Shown one piece after another: positions 8,553 through 17,953 of a stretch of 38,884 bases of DNA. The stretch spans positions 1 to 38,884 of the IMG/VR virus record IMGVR_UViG_3300042691_038386. One strand, written 5' to 3'. Within the stretch, counting starts at the first letter, position 1; each line of letters begins with the position of its first letter. The stretch is from a virus. A program made the translations under genes and the position numbers. The notes below the pieces were generated by a model that was not told the origin of the DNA, ran no database searches, and saw nothing but the letters and a program-made list of their open reading frames with translations.

Positions 8553-9494
8553 TTATTTTCCTGCTACAAGTGTCCAAACGCGAACTCGTCCAGCACCGCC
8601 ATTTCCGCCAGCGCCACGAGATAAAGATGCCGCTGCGGACGTATAACTCGCCCCGGCACCGCCGCCGCCGCCGCCTGGGACCCCCCCGTTTCCGCCAGGC
8701 TTTCCAGCATAGTCAATCAATGCTCCTGCGCCTTTATTTGCCGCTCCGCCACCACCCCCACCAGACCCAGCCGTTCCCGCAGATCCTGCCGTTGGTGCAA
8801 TTGTTGATCCGTTCCCAAGGCCAGCGTTTCCTCCGCCACCGCTAATGTTTGCATCAGGACCGTACCTCCATAGATACCCAGAAATACCCTCTCTTTTACC
8901 GCCAGCCGTTGCTGCTGCATGGGTCCCAGCGCTGGTGCTGTACCAGTACCCGCCAACACCACCAGCCCCGCCGCCAATCTCATTTCTATATCCAGCAAAT
9001 CCAACACCAGCTGGTGCCCCCTGGCCACCAAGAACAGATGGCGTAAGCACAGGATATCCTGTTGCAGCATACGGCCACACAAATGGATAGCTTCGCTGTG
9101 CCGCGCTAGGGTTAGATGCAGTTCCGCCAGCTCCGCCAGCAACAACAATGCTTCCAAATGAACTTGATGTTCCAGCCCCGCCGTTGCTTGGACTGTTGTC
9201 AATTGTTGCTGGGGAGGCCCCGCCAGTTCCTCCGTTGCCAACTAAAACAGCAACTGTTTCTGGGAGCACATCAGGGTCAACGAATGTGCCGTAGTAAGCC
9301 TCTCCGCCCTGTCCGCCATACCTTGGGCTTGAAGTAGTGCTGGTTCCGCTGGGCCAATCACCACCAGACCCGCCGCCGCCACCGCCTATCACTTCTACGG
9401 TCACCTGCACGGCCCCCGCTGGTTTATACCAAATTCCAGACGAAGTAAATTCATCTAGGATGATGGAGGTTTTTCTAATGTTTGTTATTGCCAT
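8553..9494 (-). CDS. Glycine-rich adhesin-like protein A
   Basis: 313 aa. A short beta-type head (residues 1-35, ending VQVTVEVIG) is followed by about 250 residues dominated by Gly with Ser, Ala, Thr and Pro, including several poly-Gly runs. This is the pattern of phage glycine-rich adhesins, in which runs pack as polyglycine-II helices at the fibre tip. The start overlaps nothing upstream; the next upstream gene stops at the shared TAATG. A receptor-binding role is inferred from composition and context. A second protein of this type is at 13152-14036. Confidence 0.65.
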   Translation of the reverse strand: MAITNIRKTSIILDEFTSSGIWYKPAGAVQVTVEVIGGGGGGSGGDWPSGTSTTSSPRYGGQGGEAYYGTFVDPDVLPETVAVLVGNGGTGGASPATIDNSPSNGGAGTSSSFGSIVVAGGAGGTASNPSAAQRSYPFVWPYAATGYPVLTPSVLGGQGAPAGVGFAGYRNEIGGGAGGVGGYWYSTSAGTHAAATAGGKREGISGYLWRYGPDANISGGGGNAGLGNGSTIAPTAGSAGTAGSGGGGGGAANKGAGALIDYAGKPGGNGGVPGGGGGGAGASYTSAAASLSRGAGGNGGAGRVRVWTLVAGK

Positions 9495-11617
9495 TAGCTG
9501 ATTTCCACGCCATACGCAACAGCGTCTACTGCGTTAGAAACTGTCGGTTCAATATAAATTCTTTCTCCGGCCTCAAGAACAATATTTGATAACTGGGTAA
9601 CGTTTCCAGAAGACGCAGGTAATGACTGGGCAACAGTATTTATGTAATTAGAAATCGTAGCCGTCCCAGAGTACCCGCCAAGATTATTCACGTTGTGCCA
9701 CGTGCTTGTAAAATCTTTCTGGTCGCTCATGCCCAAAGTATCTCTCACAATGTATAGGAGATCCGAAACGGCCCCAGCAACTGGCAAGAATTCCACAACT
9801 GATGGGTAACGGTTATACCCTAGGTACGAAGCCTGCGCTGTTGGTGTAATAAACGTTGGGCCGGTAATCGTGGTGTTTGCACCCGTGGTTGGAGCGGTCA
9901 TAGACGTAACCTGTGGGTTTGGGGCGGTAACTGTCCATCCGTTAGCCGAGGTCACTGTGCTTCTTGGAATAGGCATTCCGCCAAAATACCAGAGCCATAC
10001 CCCACCATTTATGCCAGTAACTGCCAAGATGTTTGATTGACTGTTCCACGCGAGACCACCAGGAAGTGGGTTTGGCGAAAAGCTTATGGTTGAGCCGCTT
10101 TGGTGCGTCTCAATATACGTTCCATTGTTTTGTCTTGTATATATTGCAACTACGCTATTTGTAAGATTATCAGTCTTTGTAACTTGAACACTGCCGGTAG
10201 ATGTTGTCTCGGTGATGTTTGCATTTACTAGGGCGTATGAAATTGTGTCCGAAGTTACCCCTGTAATCGTAAACGTTCCGTTAAACGGGCTCGTCACGCT
10301 AGAAACAGTAACCGAATCGCCAACTGCATAAGTGTGGCTTGAAAGGTTTCCAATGTTAAGGGTTAAGCGGGCAACGTTGTTCAGGATTCTTCGCGAAACC
10401 ACCGAAAACCCTGCCGTATTGCTATACGCTCGGTTAAACAAAACTGCTAGTTTTGTTCCATCTGGGCTAAATCGCATTTGGGAGATTGGCTTATCGGTTC
10501 CCGTTGGAACAAGTGTCGTAGCGGTTCCAGATGGGTATGTAATTGCACCTGTCAAAAACTCTGCAGTACCTGTTCCAGCGGCTGTTGCCGCAACAAACCT
10601 AAATCCAAACTTGGCGTTTTCAGCTGGCGGCAAAATTCCAGAAGTCCCAATCGTTCCGCCAGAGGATGAGACGCCGTGCCAAGAATCTGCGGCAGTTAAT
10701 GTTGGGTTTGATATTGCGTATATGTTATGGATTGGATTAAATTCAATGTCTTGCCAAAAATTTGCAAGTTTTGTTCCAGTTTGATTTGAACTGTTTGCCG
10801 TTGTTGTCCAGAACGCGGTTGCCGTTTGAGATCCGCCCCTAAAAATTCTCATGCCGACTGCACTTGAGCCAACTGCCTGGCCAGACCCAGCATGGTGCCA
10901 CATGTGCATCCCCACGCCGTTATTGGTGGTTCCTGGTCTAACCTGCCAAACCCCAGCAACCTGCCAGGTTGAAGCACCAGTGTATTGGTGTGCCGCATTC
11001 GTTGGCGATGCGTTATACCCGACTGGCGTTGGGCTGCCACCGGCATTGTACCTAAATATTGCCGTGCGGTAGTCGCTGACACTTCCGGTGTTTCCCCAGT
11101 AATACATCATTGCCCACGTGTCATCAAGAACAACAATTGGCCAAGTAAGAAAATACGACCCGTTTGACGATGTCCACAACTGACTGTTGGAGCTGAAGTT
11201 TGAGTCCGTATTATACCACTGATTTGAGCCTCCGTAATTAATCGCCGAATTGCTAGTGGTAACAACAGATGTCGGCCCGGTTGCGCTAATTCCAACCACA
11301 CCAGGCTGTTGATTGCTGCTATGTGCAAGATAGACAAAAGTGTTTTTTGCTGGGTTCAACCCGATACCCCTGTAATACGACGCGCTGCCGCCAGTAGTTG
11401 TAATCGCCACTCCAGTTTGCGATGCTAGACCCGTTGTTACCGATGTTGGATTAAACGTGATTGGCGCAGTTGCCGTAACAACGGTAAGAAAAGAATTTGC
11501 GCGCGCGGTCAGGTTAAGCAAGACATTTCTTCGGTTGCTAGATGTTGGAACAATCTCATGCAACGTATTCGCAGCTGGTTGCGTAAGTTGCCCAAACTTC
11601 TTTTCTGTCCTTGCCAC
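9494..11617 (-). CDS. Large propeller-like tail protein with inserted Ig-like module
   Basis: 707 aa from a GTG start with AAGGAGA upstream. Segments such as MRFSPDGTKLAVLFN (about 381-395) and LAWNSQSNILAVTGINGG (about 522-539) resemble WD/beta-propeller blades. Residues about 408-480 are an Ig-like repeat (VGDSVTVSSVTSPFNGTFTI) of the same kind found twice in the 645-aa protein. The C-terminus (AGERIYIEPTVSN) is a small beta module common in phage tails. Probably a receptor-binding or fibre protein. Confidence 0.65.
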   Translation of the reverse strand: MARTEKKFGQLTQPAANTLHEIVPTSSNRRNVLLNLTARANSFLTVVTATAPITFNPTSVTTGLASQTGVAITTTGGSASYYRGIGLNPAKNTFVYLAHSSNQQPGVVGISATGPTSVVTTSNSAINYGGSNQWYNTDSNFSSNSQLWTSSNGSYFLTWPIVVLDDTWAMMYYWGNTGSVSDYRTAIFRYNAGGSPTPVGYNASPTNAAHQYTGASTWQVAGVWQVRPGTTNNGVGMHMWHHAGSGQAVGSSAVGMRIFRGGSQTATAFWTTTANSSNQTGTKLANFWQDIEFNPIHNIYAISNPTLTAADSWHGVSSSGGTIGTSGILPPAENAKFGFRFVAATAAGTGTAEFLTGAITYPSGTATTLVPTGTDKPISQMRFSPDGTKLAVLFNRAYSNTAGFSVVSRRILNNVARLTLNIGNLSSHTYAVGDSVTVSSVTSPFNGTFTITGVTSDTISYALVNANITETTSTGSVQVTKTDNLTNSVVAIYTRQNNGTYIETHQSGSTISFSPNPLPGGLAWNSQSNILAVTGINGGVWLWYFGGMPIPRSTVTSANGWTVTAPNPQVTSMTAPTTGANTTITGPTFITPTAQASYLGYNRYPSVVEFLPVAGAVSDLLYIVRDTLGMSDQKDFTSTWHNVNNLGGYSGTATISNYINTVAQSLPASSGNVTQLSNIVLEAGERIYIEPTVSNAVDAVAYGVEIS

Positions 11618-11628
11618 CTGCTATCTCC

Positions 11629-12144
11629 TTAGTTGAAAAATATATATGCCATATACTCATCTGCCGAGGCCCATTTGACGCCCGTTGCCGCAGAAGAGTC
11701 TGCCGTAAGAACGGCGTTATTTTCCCCGACTGGTAAGTTGTCCGGAACACCATTTGCCGTTGCCGCAATAATATCACCCTTGGCGGTAACCATTGCCCTT
11801 GGGATGGACGTTGCCGCGGCATTTTCCGCAGCGGCCTGAGCCGTTGCGGCGTTTGCAGTGGCGGTGACCGCCTGATCATACGCGGTCTTTACTGCGGCTG
11901 GTGTGGCGCCGATATCTGTCGCGGTGCTAGTAACCGAGGTTAGATAGCGTGCCTGCAGCTGAAGACTTGCCCATGGATCTGTGCCGTTTCCGACTTTAAT
12001 AAGTCCAGTTGTTGTGTCAATACCAACTTCGCCCTCAAGAAGGACGGGGTTGTCTGCTGCCCACTCTGCCGACGTGGCACGGCGCAACTGGATCGTTGCC
12101 TCTCGATCTTGCGGGCTTAGAAGAAGATTGATGATTGCTTCCAT
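11629..12144 (-). CDS. Fibre or adaptor protein with Mtd-N-like start
   Basis: 171 aa. Residues about 15-50 (IQLRRATSAEWAADNPVL, then GEVGIDTTTGLIKVGNGTDPW) are the repeat found at the N-terminus of many phage fibres (major-tropism-determinant N-terminal family) and also open the 570-aa fibre. The middle is Ala-rich and helical; the end (GVKWASADEYMAY) is a short beta segment. The start at 12144 is preferred over 12162 because a promoter -10 box covers the latter, which implies a leaderless mRNA. Confidence 0.65.
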   Translation of the reverse strand: MEAIINLLLSPQDREATIQLRRATSAEWAADNPVLLEGEVGIDTTTGLIKVGNGTDPWASLQLQARYLTSVTSTATDIGATPAAVKTAYDQAVTATANAATAQAAAENAAATSIPRAMVTAKGDIIAATANGVPDNLPVGENNAVLTADSSAATGVKWASADEYMAYIFFN

Positions 12145-12151
12145 AGCCACA

Positions 12152-12180
12152 AATATAAGCATAGCCGGCGGTTAAATCAA
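12152..12180 (-). promoter_or_regulatory. Leaderless promoter for the Mtd-N-like gene
   Basis: On the minus strand TTGATT and TATATT are 17 nt apart, with 7 nt between the -10 box and the ATG at 12144. No ribosome site is present, so the mRNA should begin at or just before the start codon. Confidence 0.6.
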
Positions 12181-12204
12181 CCCCTAGTCGTTCTGGTCGG
12201 GTCC

Positions 12205-12213
12205 TGCTATGAT
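12205..12213 (+). promoter_or_regulatory. Extended -10 promoter for the oxygenase gene
   Basis: TGC followed by TATGAT forms an extended -10 element. No good -35 is seen. The transcript would carry a short leader with AAGGAGG 8 nt before the ATG at 12235. Confidence 0.45.
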
Positions 12214-12234
12214 TGTCGCAAAGGAGGGGTCTTA

Positions 12235-12771
12235 ATGTCCTATCAAGTCATAGATAACCTGATTAGCTGGTCTGCTCTTGAGTCCATCCAAAAAACGATG
12301 CTTGGGCCAGACTTTCCTTGGTACCTTCATCACAAGGTGCGTAAGGACATTAAGCTGGAAGGCCACAATGAGCTATACAACTTCCAGTTCATTCACAATT
12401 TCTACAGCAACTATGCCCCCTGCAGCCAGTTTGCTGAGATTTTAAACCCAATTCTTGAGGCAATTGATCCTGCGGCAATTATTAGGATTAAGGCAAATTT
12501 GACTGCCCCGACCCCAGAGATTATTGAGTACGGCATGCACACCGATTATGGCCTTGGCGGAACCACAAACCACTCTGGAAAGAGTGCTGTTTTCTACCTC
12601 AACAGCAATAACGGGTATACGGTTTTTGAGGACGGGACAAAGGTGGACTCAGTTGCCAATCGCCTTTTGGTTTTTGATCCGCACATGGTGCATACTGGAT
12701 CTAGCTCTACGGACTCTAAAAACAGAGCCGTGATTAACTTTAACTACTTTGAGTGGGGCAAAAAGCCCTAG
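12235..12771 (+). CDS. 2-oxoglutarate/Fe(II)-dependent oxygenase
   Basis: 178 aa. H102-x-D104 (HTDYG), a distal His (H153 in FDPHMVHTG) and R164 (SKNRAVINF) are spaced as the metal triad and 2-oxoglutarate-binding Arg of the 2OG-Fe(II) superfamily. The subfamily resembles small phage prolyl-hydroxylase-like enzymes. AAGGAGG precedes the ATG. It is the only plus-strand gene inside the 19-kb minus-strand tail block, so it looks like an inserted accessory gene. Its stop overlaps the next gene's stop by 4 bp (CTAG). The substrate is unknown; hydroxylation of a virion or host protein is possible. Confidence 0.8.
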   Translation: MSYQVIDNLISWSALESIQKTMLGPDFPWYLHHKVRKDIKLEGHNELYNFQFIHNFYSNYAPCSQFAEILNPILEAIDPAAIIRIKANLTAPTPEIIEYGMHTDYGLGGTTNHSGKSAVFYLNSNNGYTVFEDGTKVDSVANRLLVFDPHMVHTGSSSTDSKNRAVINFNYFEWGKKP

Positions 12772-13142
12772 TCTTTGTAGAGCCACATATCTTTTTCATC
12801 AACCCATACCTTGTTTACTGGTATTGGCATGCCAAGCTCTATGGCTCTTTTGTAGGCCCTAAAGCCGGCTTTTTTGCCGTAAAAGGTCTCTATGTTTTGT
12901 AGACCATTTGTTATTAAATAAAACTCCGCATACGGAGACCATGCGGCATAAAGCCCTTTGTTGCCCCCTTGAAAATATATAACCTCCCAAATATCAACGT
13001 CTTCAATTCTAATTTGACGTTGATAATCCCAGTTTATTTTTGGTGGCACGATAGGCGTGTTTGAATCCATCCAATTTGGGTCAAACAACTCGTCGTTCCA
13101 TGGATCTACGAAAATATTTTTAGTGGTTCTGAATTGAGGCAT
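12768..13142 (-). CDS. Hypothetical protein, convergent with the oxygenase
   Basis: 124 aa with GAGGC before the ATG. It is rich in Trp/Tyr/Asn and Pro. Motifs include VIYFQGGNKGLYAAWSPYAE and FYGKKAGFRAYKRAIELG, as in compact soluble phage proteins of unknown function. No signal or membrane segment. It converges on the oxygenase with overlapping stops, so the two may have arrived as a pair. Confidence 0.6.
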   Translation of the reverse strand: MPQFRTTKNIFVDPWNDELFDPNWMDSNTPIVPPKINWDYQRQIRIEDVDIWEVIYFQGGNKGLYAAWSPYAEFYLITNGLQNIETFYGKKAGFRAYKRAIELGMPIPVNKVWVDEKDMWLYKD

Positions 13143-13151
13143 GCCTCAATC

Positions 13152-14036
13152 CTATAAGAGTTGATATCTTACGATAACGATTCCGCGATGTCCGTCTCCG
13201 CCAGCCCAGCTAATTGCTGTGCCGCCACCACCGCCGCCAGCACCGAAATAAGATCCAGCTACTCCATTGCTTCCAGCCCCGCCAGCGCCACCACCACCAG
13301 TTCCGCCAGCGCCGCCACTTCCTATACCACTCCTTGCACCGCCGCCCCCTCCGCCAGCGTATGTTTGGGATGACCCAGAAATTGATGACGTTGCCCCGTT
13401 TCCTCCGAAGTGGCTTGTGCCAGCACTTGTTCCGTTTGTATTGCTTCCCCCAGCTTGCGTTGCTCCGCCCCCGCCCCCGCCGCCATAGGCAGCCTGGCCA
13501 CCAGTTCCGCCGCTTTCACCCTGTCCGGCAGTTCCGCTTCCTGGAGTTCCGTTGCCTGCAGCCCCGCCACCACCGGAACCACCAGAAAGACCATTGATAT
13601 TACCTTGTGTTGAACCACCGCCCCCACCGCCGATTGATGTTATTGATGCAAACGTGCTATTTGATCCGCTTGCTCCGCGCGTGCCGTTATTGGCAGCGTT
13701 TACTGGTGCCCCAACGCCAAAGTTTCCAACTTCAACGGAATACGTTATTGGCGTTACTGAAAGAGATCCAGACCTGAACCCACCAGCCCCGCCGCCACCA
13801 CCCGCTCCGCCGTCTCCTTGGTCTGTACCGCCACCACCACCCCCAGCAACAACAATGTATTCAACTGTTCCAGTGCCAGAGGAAATAAAAGAAAAACTTC
13901 CTGCGGTGCTAAAGGTGTGAATTCCGTATCCGCCAGCCTCGGTGTATGTTCCACCGGTAGATCCAAAAAGTCCACCACGTCTGCCAAACCTTCCCTGCGG
14001 ACCGAATGATCCTCTTACGCTGCTAATAAATGGCAT
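13152..14036 (-). CDS. Glycine-rich adhesin-like protein B
   Basis: 294 aa. A short N-terminal Gly/Arg-rich collagen-like segment (RGSFGPQGRFGRRGGLFG) is followed by a beta head (YGIHTFSTAGSFSFISSGT, then VEYIVVAGG), and the rest is dominated by poly-Gly runs separated by polar loops. The C-terminus (HRGIVIVRYQLL) closes the domain as in many fibre Gly-rich domains. It has the same overall design as adhesin A but a different sequence. A receptor-binding tip is likely. Confidence 0.65.
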   Translation of the reverse strand: MPFISSVRGSFGPQGRFGRRGGLFGSTGGTYTEAGGYGIHTFSTAGSFSFISSGTGTVEYIVVAGGGGGGTDQGDGGAGGGGGAGGFRSGSLSVTPITYSVEVGNFGVGAPVNAANNGTRGASGSNSTFASITSIGGGGGGSTQGNINGLSGGSGGGGAAGNGTPGSGTAGQGESGGTGGQAAYGGGGGGGATQAGGSNTNGTSAGTSHFGGNGATSSISGSSQTYAGGGGGGARSGIGSGGAGGTGGGGAGGAGSNGVAGSYFGAGGGGGGTAISWAGGDGHRGIVIVRYQLL

Positions 14037-14043
14037 GTAAAAC

Positions 14044-15756
14044 CTAGAAGTTTAGTGAAGATGCGCCATAAACAATCCACGTACCCGTGGATCTTTGCAT
14101 TGTAAAACTGAATATATCAATCTTACCGGCAGAGGAGGTTGGTGTTGGCGCGTTGCCACCAGGCCATTTTATTGATTGACCTGCCCCGTCAATCTGAAAT
14201 GTTGATGGAATGTATCCAGTCGCGCCTTGAGTAACAAACACATTAACAGTCATAATTCTATTATTTGTTGTTGGTACATTTGTTATATTAAATGTCATTG
14301 CGGCAGATGGAGAGGTGGCGATGTAAAAAATATTTCCGTCTGTCCACGACATTGTTCCAACGTTTGACGCCAGCGTAATCGGAACAACTGTTTCACTAAT
14401 TTCTTGAGCGTTTATGGTTCCATTAAACGTTGCAGAGGCATTGAATGTTGACGCCCCGCTAAATGTTGCAGCGCCACCGACATTGAGCGTTGTTGGGGTA
14501 ATTGTAGAGCTCCAACGAACCCCAGCAGACTCTAGGGAATCTGCAATCAAAATAGTTTCATTTGCCCCAACGCCAACCCTAGAAACAGTGTTGGCCGCTG
14601 TTGCGGCAAATATGTCTCCTTTTGTTGTTGCAAGAGTTGCTGGGCTTTGCGAAGAGGCAACCGAGGCAAGGTCATAGGCCAGTTTGACCGCTTGCGAGGT
14701 TGCGGCTTTTGTTGCGTCGTTTGAGTTGGTTGCGCTTGAAAGAAGAACAATCCCCTTGACGGCGTCTGTTGCGTCTGGCGGTAAGTCGCCTTTAAATGTA
14801 ATCCATGTTGAGCTTGACGAGTCGTAAACGTATCCCTGGTCGCCGTTGTCCGACTCAATCCAGATGTCACCGTTTGATGGACTTGATGGCGCACTTGCCT
14901 GACGCGTTACCTTAGCCTTTGTTGCCGCAAGATCATATGCCGTTTTGACGCTTGATGGCGTTGCCGCGGCGCTAGTAGACGTGCTTGATGTTGAGTCAAT
15001 AAGATCAACGTCAAGAACGTTTCCTGTTTTTGTTAGCGCGATACCTGCGGTAACTTGTCCAGCGCCAGAAAACTGTGTAAATGTCAGCGAGGTACTTCCG
15101 ACAGTTATTGGGTCGTTTGTCGTCAGCACCCAAGCAGAATCAGCATTTATTGTTCCCTCTGCCACAAATGTGAAAAGACCGGAAGTGACTTCTGCGCTTG
15201 CATCGCAATCAGCCGCTCGAGACCACGCGCCTGCGGCCGCAACGTAAACTCCATTTTCTGATGCAATTGTTTGATCTTTAACAAGCACCCTATCGCCAGC
15301 GGTTAGCGTTACCCCGTCAACGGTATCCAAGCCAGAAAGATCTGAGTTTTCCGTCGTGGCGACACGAACACTTGCCTTCACGTCAAGGCCGTTTACAAGC
15401 GCATCAACGTATGACTTTGTTGTCAAGTGGCTTGCGCTGCTTGGGGTGCCGCTGGCGCTAATTAGGTTAACGGAAAAATTCCCGCTTGCATCGCGTTTAA
15501 CAATTTTGCTCGCTGTGTTTGCATCAGTTGCTCCGCTAAGTTCCGTATAGCCGGCTGCAGAAAGAAGTCCTGGGTCTGCATTTGTTGCAAGGCTAACGTT
15601 TGTGGTGAATGGAAGCGAAGCCCACGCGTGGCTGCCGTCGCCAACCTTGATTCGGTCTAGCGTCGTATCGTAGCCAATTTCCCCATCAGCAAGGACTGGA
15701 TTTGCAGACGTCCAGTTTGCCGTTGTATCTCGCCTAAGAATAATTTTGGTTGCCAA
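14044..15756 (-). CDS. Tail fibre, Mtd-N-like start plus tail-collar block
   Basis: 570 aa from a TTG start with GAGGT 7 nt upstream. Residues 1-50 (KIILRRDTTANWTSANPVL, GEIGYDTTLDRIKVGDG) are the Mtd-N-like repeat. Residues about 105-235 (TKSYVDALVNGLDVKASVRV, DRVLVKDQT, ENGVYVAAAGAWSRAADCD, LTFTQFSGAG) form a block shared with the 584-aa fibre. The C-terminal part is a distinct beta domain that ends TWIVYGASSLNF. The Thr/Ala-rich middle suggests a trimeric shaft. Confidence 0.75.
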   Translation of the reverse strand: MATKIILRRDTTANWTSANPVLADGEIGYDTTLDRIKVGDGSHAWASLPFTTNVSLATNADPGLLSAAGYTELSGATDANTASKIVKRDASGNFSVNLISASGTPSSASHLTTKSYVDALVNGLDVKASVRVATTENSDLSGLDTVDGVTLTAGDRVLVKDQTIASENGVYVAAAGAWSRAADCDASAEVTSGLFTFVAEGTINADSAWVLTTNDPITVGSTSLTFTQFSGAGQVTAGIALTKTGNVLDVDLIDSTSSTSTSAAATPSSVKTAYDLAATKAKVTRQASAPSSPSNGDIWIESDNGDQGYVYDSSSSTWITFKGDLPPDATDAVKGIVLLSSATNSNDATKAATSQAVKLAYDLASVASSQSPATLATTKGDIFAATAANTVSRVGVGANETILIADSLESAGVRWSSTITPTTLNVGGAATFSGASTFNASATFNGTINAQEISETVVPITLASNVGTMSWTDGNIFYIATSPSAAMTFNITNVPTTNNRIMTVNVFVTQGATGYIPSTFQIDGAGQSIKWPGGNAPTPTSSAGKIDIFSFTMQRSTGTWIVYGASSLNF

Positions 15757-15825
15757 GAGTAACCTCGCTAGCTATGTGTTACCGCAGTATACAGAACGCA
15801 AGAGCAGATTTCAGCACTTTTCTGT
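15757..15825 (-). promoter_or_regulatory. Inter-fibre gap with promoter-like elements
   Basis: On the minus strand the gap contains a TATACT -10 candidate with CTGAAA 17 nt upstream, followed by a short GTAAC/GTTAC inverted repeat that reaches the ribosome site of the TTG-started fibre gene. Support for a functional promoter is moderate. Confidence 0.35.
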
Positions 15826-16167
15826 TTATGCATTACCGCCGTCTGCTGTATCGTTAAATTGGGCATTTCCCTCCCCGCCAATGCCGCCATAGAGGATGAG
15901 CGTGTCTGAGAAGCTTGCTGCAGTGTCCGTTTGAACCCAGATATCTCCTACCGCATTTGCCGATGGTGCGGTAGGTTGGAAAAATACCGTTGATCCCCCG
16001 CCGCCACCTCCGCCACCACCGCCGGTTGCCCCAAGGTCAACCCAAGATGTTCCGTTGTAGGCGTAAACCTTGTTTTCGGCTGTGTTGTAGTACACGTCCC
16101 CAGAAACTGGAGACGACGGGGCGGTTGTATATTTTGGAAGCCTAAGTCTGTTTAAGATTTTTGGCAC
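15826..16167 (-). CDS. Short fibre-type protein with poly-Gly linker
   Basis: 113 aa from a GTG start with GGAGGTAACCC just upstream. Two small modules are joined by a run of ten Gly: residues about 15-47 (PSSPVSGDVYYNTAENKVYA, YNGTSWVDL) and about 60-90 (TAPSANAVGDIWVQTD). Both are repeat units used in phage fibres for trimer shafts or as adaptors. The same YYN...YNGTxW unit opens the next fibre. Probably a small fibre or connector. Confidence 0.65.
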   Translation of the reverse strand: MPKILNRLRLPKYTTAPSSPVSGDVYYNTAENKVYAYNGTSWVDLGATGGGGGGGGGGSTVFFQPTAPSANAVGDIWVQTDTAASFSDTLILYGGIGGEGNAQFNDTADGGNA

Positions 16168-16188
16168 GGGTTACCTCCTCTCGGGAGT

Positions 16189-17943
16189 TTACCCGATGAC
16201 CACAACTCGGTATTGGTTGTTTGTTGGCGCTGAAGCGAACGTCAAGTCAACCGTGTCCACGGTGCCATGGGCAATGTCTGGATAAACCTTTTCGTATGGA
16301 CTTGCGTTTTCATATACTTCCACGGTAACATCTTTTGTGCCCATGCTGTGCGTAATGGTAATTGTCGTTGCAGAACCATCGCCGATACTTGCAGAATACT
16401 TTGTTGTAAAGCCAAGGGATGTTTTTGCTGCGGCTGCAGTTGCCCCGCCAGTACCGCCATTTGCAATCGCAAGCGTGCCGGTAACTGCGGATGCTGACGA
16501 GATGTCAATTGCGCCAAATGTTGGGTTTCCACCACCAGTTGGAACCCTTAGAACTTGATTCGCAGTGCCAGCAAGCGTAACTTGTACGCCAGAAGTTCCG
16601 TTTCCGATAAGAACGCCGCCAGAGGTAAGGTTTGTGTTTCCGGTACCACCGTTGGCGACTGAGAGTGTGCCAGAAACCTCCGTTGCAAGATCAACCGTTG
16701 TTGAGGTTGTTAGCGCATTCGTTCCGCCTGTTGACTTAACAAATCCTGCAGTAAACGTAGATGCGCCAGTACCACCACGGGCAACACCAAGCGTTCCGCT
16801 TGTAAGCTTATCCGTGCCATGGTTTGGAATATCATCGGCTACAAGCGCCCTAAATGTTGGGGCTGCCGCCGCACCGGTGGTTGGGCCAGCAAATACTACA
16901 TTTGCGTTTGCTGTCGTGACTCCAGTACCGCCGTTTGCAGTTCCAAGCGTTCCGGTGACTGTTGCGGTATTAAGCTCAACAGAGCCATCGGCCATTTTGG
17001 CAGATGTAATTCCATTGTCTTTGACTCGCAAAACATCGGTGTTGATTTCAAGTGTTGTGTTGTCAACATTAACGCTGAAGGTGTTCCCTGCAAGTGTTAG
17101 GCCATCACCTCCAAGATATGTGCCAGCGCCAGAGAATTGCGTAAATACAATTGCATCTGTTCCTGGGGTGATCGTTCCATTGGTTGTGCATACCCAGCCA
17201 GTATCTGCCTGAGTGCTACCCATCTCAACAAAGAGGAATGTTCCTGGCTCAATCTCTCCGACGCCGTCGGAGTCTGCCGACCTTGTCCATGCCCCAGAGG
17301 CCGCATCGTATACGCCGTTTTCAATTGGGTCAGTTTGATTCTTGACAAGGACGCGCTCGCCAGCCTGAAGCGTGTGCCCGTCAATTGTAAGAAGGCCGCT
17401 CAACGAGGCTAGGTTTGCGGTTGTTGCTACGTGTACGCTATCGTGTATGTCAAGGCCCGTAACAACGCTATCAACGTATGCCTTTGTGGCGGCGTGATTT
17501 GCCTGGGTAATTGAACCGCTAAGCGTGACATTTCGCGCCTCAATATCTCGAGCGTCAAAGTCTCCGTCAGCGTCACGCTTGACAATTGTACTTACTGTAT
17601 TTGAGGATGTTGCCCCGTCAACAAGCGAAAAGTGTGCTGCCGACATTGAGCCAGCAGATGCGGCAGATGCAGCGCTGATGCTGATTGTCGCAACGCCGTT
17701 AGCAACGCTAACGTTGATTGGCGCTGTCCCTGAAAGGCTGTCAATGTTTCCAACGGCCTCCCACGTGGTGCCGTTGTAGACCATAAGGCCAATTGGGCCG
17801 TCATTTGAGTCTGAGTTGTAATAGATCTGACCCGTGGACGGAGAGGCGGGCGGGGTTGCAAGGACCTGAACAACTGCGTTACGCAGCTCATTTTTATTAA
17901 GGTCTAGATAGCTTCTTAGGTCTAGATGCGTCAGGATCTTCAC
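16189..17943 (-). CDS. Large tail fibre with NGGTG repeats
   Basis: 584 aa from a GTG start with GAGGAGA upstream. Residues 30-65 are a YYNSDSN...MVYNGTTWEAV unit. Residues about 150-280 are the tail-collar block shared with the 570-aa fibre. Four (N/R)GGTG repeats follow at about 337, 389, 431 and 495, the well-known shaft repeat of tailed-phage fibres. Residues 515-584 form a C-terminal beta domain (ITITHSMGTKDVTVEVYE) related to the 96-aa protein encoded just upstream. Likely a trimeric receptor-binding fibre. Confidence 0.8.
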   Translation of the reverse strand: MKILTHLDLRSYLDLNKNELRNAVVQVLATPPASPSTGQIYYNSDSNDGPIGLMVYNGTTWEAVGNIDSLSGTAPINVSVANGVATISISAASAASAGSMSAAHFSLVDGATSSNTVSTIVKRDADGDFDARDIEARNVTLSGSITQANHAATKAYVDSVVTGLDIHDSVHVATTANLASLSGLLTIDGHTLQAGERVLVKNQTDPIENGVYDAASGAWTRSADSDGVGEIEPGTFLFVEMGSTQADTGWVCTTNGTITPGTDAIVFTQFSGAGTYLGGDGLTLAGNTFSVNVDNTTLEINTDVLRVKDNGITSAKMADGSVELNTATVTGTLGTANGGTGVTTANANVVFAGPTTGAAAAPTFRALVADDIPNHGTDKLTSGTLGVARGGTGASTFTAGFVKSTGGTNALTTSTTVDLATEVSGTLSVANGGTGNTNLTSGGVLIGNGTSGVQVTLAGTANQVLRVPTGGGNPTFGAIDISSASAVTGTLAIANGGTGGATAAAAKTSLGFTTKYSASIGDGSATTITITHSMGTKDVTVEVYENASPYEKVYPDIAHGTVDTVDLTFASAPTNNQYRVVVIG

Positions 17944-17953
17944 TGGTTTCTCC

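Noticed and set aside
8553-14036. CRISPR-like or tandem DNA repeats in the Gly-rich genes
   Set aside because: The repetition comes from Gly codons; there are no regular repeat/spacer units. No CRISPR array was seen anywhere in the window.
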